This document shows, one piece after another, positions 57,773 through 64,000 of a stretch of DNA of 64,000 bases. Under the pieces are notes generated by a model that ran no database searches, had not been told where the DNA came from, and worked only from the letters and a program-made list of their open reading frames with translations. This DNA comes from Rhizopus arrhizus (taxonomy: Eukaryota > Mucoromycota > Mucoromycetes > Mucorales > Rhizopodaceae), in contig JAKZZE010000023.1 of NCBI GenBank assembly GCA_024220505.1, positions 682,001 through 746,000 on the forward strand. The letters run 5' to 3'. Position numbers and translations under genes: made by a program. Each line of letters opens with the position of its first letter. The first letter of the stretch is position 1.

Positions 57773-59363
57773 TTAGTTGTCAATTTCTGTAATCTCAACG
57801 CCAGATGCACCCTTTGGAAGGGCAAGTCCGACTTGAAGATTACTGGCATCAAAGACTTGATAGAACCATTGGGAGAAGTAACCACCCAAAGACCAATCCT
57901 TTTCTTCACTGCTACGGTTAATCAAACTAGTGCACACATCATCACCATCTTTCTTGAGGTAAGCCTTAGGAGGTAATGAGATACGGTACCCTTGGAAATC
58001 AAATTTCAAAGTAGGGAAGCTGTCTACATCATCACAACATTTAACCTTGTACACACCCTCATCTTCGTCATAGTGACCATCAATAGCGGCGTGTAAGATA
58101 TCAGCCTGTGCGGTAGGGGCCAACATGTAGTTTGAGCCACTACTGAAGGAGGCCAAGGTCTTGCTAGATAATTTGATATCCACTTTATCACCCAACTTGA
58201 CACACTTAAGTTCAGTCTTCCAATAAGGAGAGTTTCCATAGTCACAGGTAGGTAATTTGAAATAAGCAATACTGCCCTTGTAGACATTATGATCAACACC
58301 ACCCAAAATAAATTCAGCATTATGCTCATTATCATTGCTTCTCTTTTGATAGAACCCGTTTTGACTAGAGGAAACCATGCCAAATTGTTGAGAACTTTGG
58401 CCATAACCCATTTGAAAGGCATTGGAGGCAAAGGCACCACTGCTTGTACCTGTGATAACATGAGTTAAACGATTTGTAGAAAACCTAGAACTTACTTTGA
58501 CGTTCTATAAAATAAAAAGTCAGGTTAAAAAAGTTTTGTAAATCAAAAAAAAAGCTTACTTGTTATGCTGGAGCTATTGGAAGGTAACTGAACATCACCG
58601 CCATCAGAATATCCACCTAGACCAAGGTAACCCACTATATACAGAGAGAAATGAGTTGATTATATTATAATAATAGTGCTGTTCATTTGTGGTATCGGTG
58701 CTTACAATATTCTTTTCCGCCCAGACCTTTTACGCTATAAGCGGCGCCGAATAATTGATTAGGCACGCTTAAATCTGCAACTGAAACGGAGTCCTATGAA
58801 ATCGGGGTCAGTTTTTTCGAACTATTTCAATTATAGACACTCTTTTTTTTTTTACTTGGTAGAGTCTAAGATCTACACAAACGCCTTCATCATATTTAAT
58901 AGATTCTTTTTGGTGAAGGTTAACGGCAGTAGCTGAAGAATTGGCATTATATAAAGTATCAGAATGTTGACGACAGATCGATGAGTGACACTATGAATAT
59001 AACAAGTTAATTATCAAAAAATGTTTTTTTTTTGTTGGTGTGTTACATCAGTAGAAGGAACCCAAGTTATAGATTGGCTGGTGTCAAATAACACTGAAAA
59101 AGACTGCTGTGGTGTACCTTAAAAAAGTGGGTTTAATATAAAGATCGGAATTTCATCCGAACCACTTACCAACTTTTATATTTCCATAGGCCTATAAAAA
59201 AGAGGAGGGAACGTGTTATTGATATAAATGTAATAAGAAGATAAACACATACCAAGCCATTCTTCATTGTGATGGCTTCTCTTCTAATATCATCTCTTTT
59301 TTCGAGTTTTGCTGCATAGGCGCTTGATAATAAAGTTAAAGATAATATAGCTGTCAAACGCAT
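57773..59363 (-). CDS. Secreted aspartic-protease homologue, probably catalytically inactive
   Basis: A1 (pepsin) family fold. Start ATG 59363 with signal peptide MRLTAILSLTLLSSAYA, a dibasic KR soon after (KLEKRDD), then several exons. The N-lobe has the usual GTPQQSFSVLFDTSQSITWV block, where the catalytic DTGS is DTSQ: Asp and Thr kept, Gly-Ser changed. The C-lobe block that should hold the second DTG(T/S) reads SNYMLAPTAQADIL, so the second catalytic Asp is Ala. Other fold landmarks remain (VGYLGLGG, EFILGGVDHNVYKG, PTLKFDFQGYRISLPPKAYL, SQWFYQVFDASNLQVGLALP). The frame is intact, so it is likely expressed as a binding, inhibitory or structural protein rather than a protease. Confidence 0.8.
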
Positions 59364-61149
59364 CTTGTGTAAAAAAAGAAAAGAAAAAGAAATGTAAAAA
59401 AAAGAAAAGAAAGAAAAGTTTTTATATTGTCAGCATTTTTATAGAAAACTGTGTGTGTAACAATTCTATGGGGCCAGAAAGAACTATTTATTAAATAGCA
59501 AGTTTTTTTTTATAAATAGCAAAAAGCAGAACCAACGACTTTTTTTTAGTACGCATTTTTCTTCTTTACTGTCACTCTTTAGTTGAAACATGGATAAGGC
59601 TTGGTTATAGTAGGGTTTTCATTGGGTGAAAAAATAATAATAATGTTGTTTAGATTTCTCCTGAATAAATTCTAGTGGTATTTTGAAGTACTGTGTTGTC
59701 ATAGTAAAAAACAACTTTCAAGTTTTTATTTGCTATATTCTAAATATCAGTACAAAGATGAAAAGAATCAAATGATGGGCGATCTATTTTAATCCATTCA
59801 GTATTTCAGCCCAACTATATTTAAATTTGTCTCTAAAAAAAGTGAATAGTGATTTTTCAGCCCCTCTCTTTCTCCAAATCTTTTTCGATATGGCTAGTAA
59901 AGTGGTAAAAAAACTGAGCTCAGCCCTTTAGAATTGCGCTTTTTGTTTAATCATTGTGGATCATAAAATTATCTGCGCTGTTACAAGCCCTTTAAGATTA
60001 TGCTCCTTAAGAAAGGAACAATGATGAAAAAGGGCTATTTTTTCTTTTTTTTAAAACATTGTGTAGCAATAGTAGAAGAATACATTTCTCTTTTATATTA
60101 ATACTATGGCATCATAGATGTGACCACAAAAGCAGGGTCAATCATTTGTATACACAATAAAAAGAATATCCTGATTTAGACTTTTATAAAATAGACTAAA
60201 TCGATTTCCATTACGAACAGGGATGATTTTTTAGACGTAATTTAAAACAGTTGGGACATGAATCTATTCAAAACCAAGAAAGATGACCTAAGGGTATCAA
60301 AGTCGATTAAGATATACAACATTTAAAGAATTTAAAACTATCCAATGCATGTAGCTTTGCTACAGAGTAGCTGCTGTTAGCTAGTAAAGAGTGATGTATT
60401 GTCTGGGTGGAAACATTTCTTTCAAACAGATAACGATATGACTCAATTAATGAATGGAAAATACAAGTTGTCACTGACAAATAAATTCATAATTACTCTA
60501 TTTTGCTTCCACATGAACAAAATCTGATATATATCGTTTTAAACTGTCGTTTGACGTGCTTCTACCTTTTATAAACAAAGTATTAAAAAGGCTCAGTGAT
60601 TCCTGCGCAAAAACTAAAAAGGCATTTAAAAACTATATTTTATTACAGTTAAGAAAACAGGATTCCCTTTGAATTTTATAAAGCTGTTCTTGCTTAATTC
60701 AATACCCCACATCGACATTTATGTTGATGGAGCATTTGTACAGAAATCCCTTGCATATTTCATTTTTTTAAAAAAAAAAAAAAAAAAACCCCCATCTTAC
60801 TGTAAACCACATCGTTAATCATTCTATGCAAAAGCCTTTATATTAGTTTGCACTTTAAATTGGTTAAATTTTAGTTTCTTGGTTTGTATTACTCTTCATT
60901 TAAATTCTTATGGGAACGCTTGGCATTTGAGGAACATATTTTCTCACACAATAATAAGGATGTGATGTGCACAAAACTGTGATAAATTGCTTAGACACAA
61001 TATCCTATGTTATTCTTGTAAGTAATGCCTTTATGCTTGTGCCCATTCCTCACAAATATTTCTTGTGTATGACAAAAACCATTGATAAATATGATTTTTA
61101 GCAAAATGTTAATCTTAAGCCTTATCTTGAAAGCAAGGAAATTATGAAA
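59364..61149. other. Intergenic, no gene seen
   Basis: AT-rich region of 1.8 kb with no supported coding sequence and one A-run near 60771-60787. Confidence 0.5.
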
Positions 61150-61370
61150 CAAATTTCCATCATTTATTTTAGCTTGTTAATGATAGAGAGTGAGCTCAAA
61201 GAGTCTTCTTATTTTGTATACCACATAAGTCTCTAGTTCAGACAAGCTCATCTCCAGAAAAAAGCTTTTCATTCCTGTTTAGGGACGTATGAAGCATCCA
61301 TTACCGAGTGTTTTCATTTTGAAGTACCTTTTATTACTGCAAGCTTGAGAATGTGATATTTTCTAGAGCT
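61150..61370 (+). repeat. Left inverted arm (221 bp)
   Basis: Near-perfect reverse complement of 62847-63067. Its minus strand carries the same short exon-like frame as the right arm. Confidence 0.9.
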
Positions 61371-61836
61371 ATACTCTCTGGTTGTTTCATTACTTTATTG
61401 TCTTAGGAAATATTTCTTTTAACGTACAATTTGTTCTTTGAGCCACTTTGGCGATCATTTCTAGGTCTCCAAAATGGGTCTGGATTGCACTGTATTCATT
61501 TTAATGTTTACTCTTGACAAATTCACATAGTAGAATAAATTTGGGCCCGCTACATGAATAATTCATCGACCTGTTATACATATCTCCGCCTTCTATTACT
61601 GACTTTTTTTATGTTTGGTGAATTCCTTTATTTAATACTATTATCTAATGAACTCTACGATTTGCTATATTACAATTTACCATTTAGGCTGAAAATCAAA
61701 TGCAGATCAGCCTTAAAGACACCTTTTGGTCTATCAATATTGACATTTTGCATTTTTGCTTTTAGAAACCTCGATTCAATGACACCCCCTACAGCATTTC
61801 TATTTGTCATTACCCAAATTTGATAATGAGTATTTA

Positions 61837-62166
61837 ATAAACATTCAACGAACTAAAATGATACCGATGAAAATATCTTCGAAAAGAATCACTAAAGATA
61901 AATTTAGTGTTATCACAAAACCGGGACAGGCTTCTAAAAAATCATCTTATAATTGCTTGTTGTTCCTTTGTCCGTCACGTTTAGTTATTAAAAAATTACA
62001 CAGACCGGCTCTGAATTCGATGGGGAACATATCGTCTATCAATAATAAATTACATGTCATCATCAAGGAAGCATTAATAAGGTTCAAGGAATCATTTATT
62101 TTCAACTTAGAAGTTAAAGATAAAAAAAGGCTCTGTACAATTTCAAAATACACATGTGAACGATGA
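61837..62166 (+). CDS. Hypothetical ORF inside the 1.9 kb element, doubtful
   Basis: An open frame runs from about 61804 to 62166, with an ATG at 61858. It is basic and hydrophobic (KKSSYNCLLFLCPSRLVIKK, KLHVIIKEALIRFKESFIF). The antisense strand is also partly open. No family is recognised. It may be a relic of the element's gene. Confidence 0.2.
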   Translation: MNIQRTKMIPMKISSKRITKDKFSVITKPGQASKKSSYNCLLFLCPSRLVIKKLHRPALNSMGNISSINNKLHVIIKEALIRFKESFIFNLEVKDKKRLCTISKYTCER

Positions 62167-62846
62167 TGATATGAGTGTGCTGAAACGCTTAAAATGTAAA
62201 AGATAACTCCAGGTTGGCACTTGTTTTTATACTATTGTAGAATGTCAGGACCCATTTCCCTGGAGCTGTATTGAAAAAAAAAAGTTTTACTGGTGCTGAT
62301 TGTATGGTAAATACTATTATTAACTATTGGTAGCCTTTTTTTTATATATCAGCATTGGCATTATATACTGACATCACATTATAATTTTATACTTGGCATC
62401 ACTGTTCATAGATGATATAAAAATTACTTACTAGTATAGAAAGGCCTGTTAGAAAACACTTTACGAGGTGAATATTTTGTGCCCATTATAGGAACTTTGT
62501 TGAAGATAGCTTGTACCATACAGCTTGATAAGATGCATATTTATTAAGAACATATTCTTGAGCTCTCATACTGAAAAAAAAGGAAATTATATAAAAGATA
62601 CTAAATTAAAAGACTCCAAGAGACATTTTCAATTTAGCATAAAAGAAAGCAAAGAAAAAACTTATTAAGAACGTCCTTCATGTAGCTGTTTTCCCGCAAG
62701 GCATTTCGAGCTACATTGTTAGCATCGAGATCGTCATGCCTGAGGATGCCAAATGGAAATAATACTGGATGAAAAAAAGTATTGCTGCAGAAGTAAAATG
62801 CATCTATGTTTTGGTAATGGATTCCAATTGCAAATACAAAAAGCAA

Positions 62847-63067
62847 AGCTTTAGAAAATATCACATTCTCAAGCTTGCAGTAATAAAAGGTACTTCAAAA
62901 TGAAAACACTCGGTAATGGATGCTTCATACGTCCCTAAACAGGAATGAAAAGCTTTTTTCTGGAGATGAGCTTGTCTGAACTAGAGACTTATGTGGTATA
63001 CAAAATAAGAAGACTCTTTGAGCTCACTCTCTATCATTAACAAGCTAAAATAAATGATGGAGATTTG
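62847..63067 (-). repeat. Right inverted arm (221 bp)
   Basis: Partner of 61150-61370. On the plus strand 62945-63040 it reads MKSFFLEMSLSELETYVVYK, then IRRLFELTLYH and a stop, a coding-like C-terminal exon. Confidence 0.9.
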
Positions 63068-63477
63068 CTTTTTCAACTTTTTTATGGTTGCTAGCAATGT
63101 TTCTGAAGAAAGAAGCTGTTTTAACATTCAATAGCTAATTCCTAAAGATGAGTTCATAAAGCCATTCTAATTTGGTTCATTTAAAAGCGAAAAAGAATAT
63201 AACGGTTTGTTCTATGTCATTTTAAATGCAAAAGGTTGAGTACTATCGTTATTGGTTTATTTTTATTGGCAGCGTTTAAAATTAATCATCTGCTTCTTAT
63301 ACATACTGTGTTAAGCTATAATGTTTATCATTGCTCTGTGCTATAAAACAGCATAGGAGATGGCTAAAGAGCTGAAAAAACATAAATTAAATATAGCTAT
63401 AGTGTTGGTTTTATAAATAAGACATTTGATCAAAAAAGTATCTTGTCAACAATGCTCAGTCTTTTTAGTTTGTTAAA
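63068..63477. other. Intergenic, no gene seen
   Basis: AT-rich flank of the inverted-arm element. Confidence 0.5.
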
Positions 63478-63627
63478 ATGAGATATAGACCTTTTGGTCT
63501 GCTTGCTACCCTTTTAATATTTTTATTATATTATAAAAACAAATTTCCAGTTGTGGATTTATCACGAAGAATAATAGGTGTTCAGGTAAAAGAAAAAGCG
63601 TGTCGTTTTGAACATGTATACAATTGA
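63478..63627 (+). CDS. Possible small membrane protein or 5' exon
   Basis: 49 codons from ATG 63478: MRYRPFGLLATLLIFLLYYK, then NKFPVVDLSRRIIGVQ and a basic tail. The start is one membrane or signal-anchor segment. A GTAAAA donor-like site follows the CAG at about 63586. It is convergent with the isomerase gene, leaving almost no room for further exons. Weakly supported. Confidence 0.25.
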   Translation: MRYRPFGLLATLLIFLLYYKNKFPVVDLSRRIIGVQVKEKACRFEHVYN

Positions 63628-63638
63628 ACTGTCCCTTT

Positions 63639-63962
63639 TTATATTTTACTAGTTTTGTTCCGTTCGCTTTTTGTCACCCTCTTTAGTTTTGCATCTTCCA
63701 CAAACTTCATGATTTTGTCAATAGAATCTTTACTCTTCATTCTTTCCGTCAGCTTCTCCATTTCAATCTCATTTATTTTGAGCAGCTGTTGACGATCAAC
63801 ATCTCGAATGAGCTTTTTGGAAACTTTAAGGGCATCCGTACTAAATTTGGCTGATTCTTCTGCAATATTTAACACTTGTTCATGGAAATTATCTACAGGT
63901 AATAGACGACTGATAAAACCACACTGAACAAGTTCTTCAGCAGTAAATGTACGACCCATCAG
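63639..63962 (-). CDS. Enoyl-CoA hydratase/isomerase family protein, 3' exon (peroxisomal isomerase likely)
   Basis: The last exon starts after an acceptor at about 63963 and reads LMGRTFTAEELVQCGFISRL, then LPVDNFHEQVLNIAEESAKF, KLIRDVDRQQLLKINEIEME and ends RNKTSKI. The TAEEL-GFISRL block is typical of the crotonase fold after the active-site loops. The C-terminal SKI is a plausible variant PTS1, suggesting peroxisomal delta3-delta2-enoyl-CoA isomerase of fatty acid beta-oxidation. The 5' exons, including the catalytic residues, lie beyond the window, so the exact reaction cannot be fixed. Confidence 0.75.
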   Translation of the reverse strand: MMGRTFTAEELVQCGFISRLLPVDNFHEQVLNIAEESAKFSTDALKVSKKLIRDVDRQQLLKINEIEMEKLTERMKSKDSIDKIMKFVEDAKLKRVTKSERNKTSKI

Positions 63963-64000
63963 CTATGTTTCCGAAAAAATAGTATAAGAATACATGTATT

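Larger units (their letters stand above)
61150..63067. mobile_element. 1.9 kb element with 221 bp inverted arms
   Basis: The arms 61150-61370 and 62847-63067 are inverted copies differing at about two positions. The 1.5 kb interior contains decayed open stretches on both strands: minus strand 61695-61824 with AVGGVIESRFLKAKMQNVN and DRPKGVFKADLHLIFSLNG, and a plus frame at 61837-62166. No transposase motif, terminal motif or target duplication was identified. The plan resembles the 7.4 kb element but the sequences differ. It may be a fold-back or MITE-like derivative, or a relic of an inverted duplication. Confidence 0.6.

Overview
The window is nuclear DNA of an early-diverging filamentous fungus, most likely Mucoromycota and probably Mucorales. 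It is AT-rich. Most recognisable genes are split by many short (about 45-70 nt) GT-AG introns, often with a CTAAT/CTAAC branch site. The gene set includes the fungal V-ATPase c' subunit, a Skt5/Chs4-type chitin synthase regulator and a yeast-type amino acid permease, alongside an AP-4 sigma subunit that the yeast models lack. Exon models were built by hand from splice motifs and reading-frame continuity; where lengths are given, the exon sums are divisible by three.

Layout. 0-6.4 kb is repeat-rich. It holds a Tc1/IS630-like transposon (65-1760) whose transposase is split over two frames at an A-run, a broken gene resembling Mucorales GYARKS/serine-recombinase-like proteins (2067-3307), and two C-terminal scraps of a non-LTR retrotransposon. 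6.4-14 kb holds NOL11/Utp8, UBA3 (NEDD8 E1), an EF-hand protein and an MCM1/SRF-type MADS-box factor. 14-19.4 kb is a decayed stretch containing a Tc1 relic and a 47-residue putative secreted cysteine peptide. 19.4-26.5 kb holds SURF6/Rrp14, a Skt5-like Sel1-repeat protein, an amino acid permease and AP-4 sigma. After a 3 kb gene-free gap come a secreted Pro-Ala-Glu repeat protein (29456), trifunctional C1-THF synthase (30925-34127), a single-pass PPxY protein, a glutaminyl cyclase and a large RalGAP/tuberin-like GAP (37754-44798).

The most unusual region is 45490-52856. It is a 7.4 kb unit bounded by inverted repeats that share a 22 bp terminus and a 262 bp inner block with one mismatch. It carries three decayed leftward genes of unidentified families (two with possible PD-(D/E)XK-like motifs) and a rightward ORF, and a 5'-truncated LINE with a 13 bp target-site duplication sits inside one of its genes. 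A second unit (61150-63067) has the same plan on a smaller scale: 221 bp near-perfect inverted arms, each carrying a coding-like terminal exon. I could not assign either to a known transposon superfamily.

Right of the large element lie SEN15 (start codon 86 bp from the element end), NAP1 with a CaaX end, V-ATPase c', an aspartic-protease homologue lacking its second catalytic Asp, and the 3' part of a peroxisomal enoyl-CoA isomerase gene cut by the window edge.

The housekeeping genes belong to unrelated pathways and show no sign of a functional cluster. Two of them are ribosome biogenesis factors (NOL11/Utp8 and SURF6).
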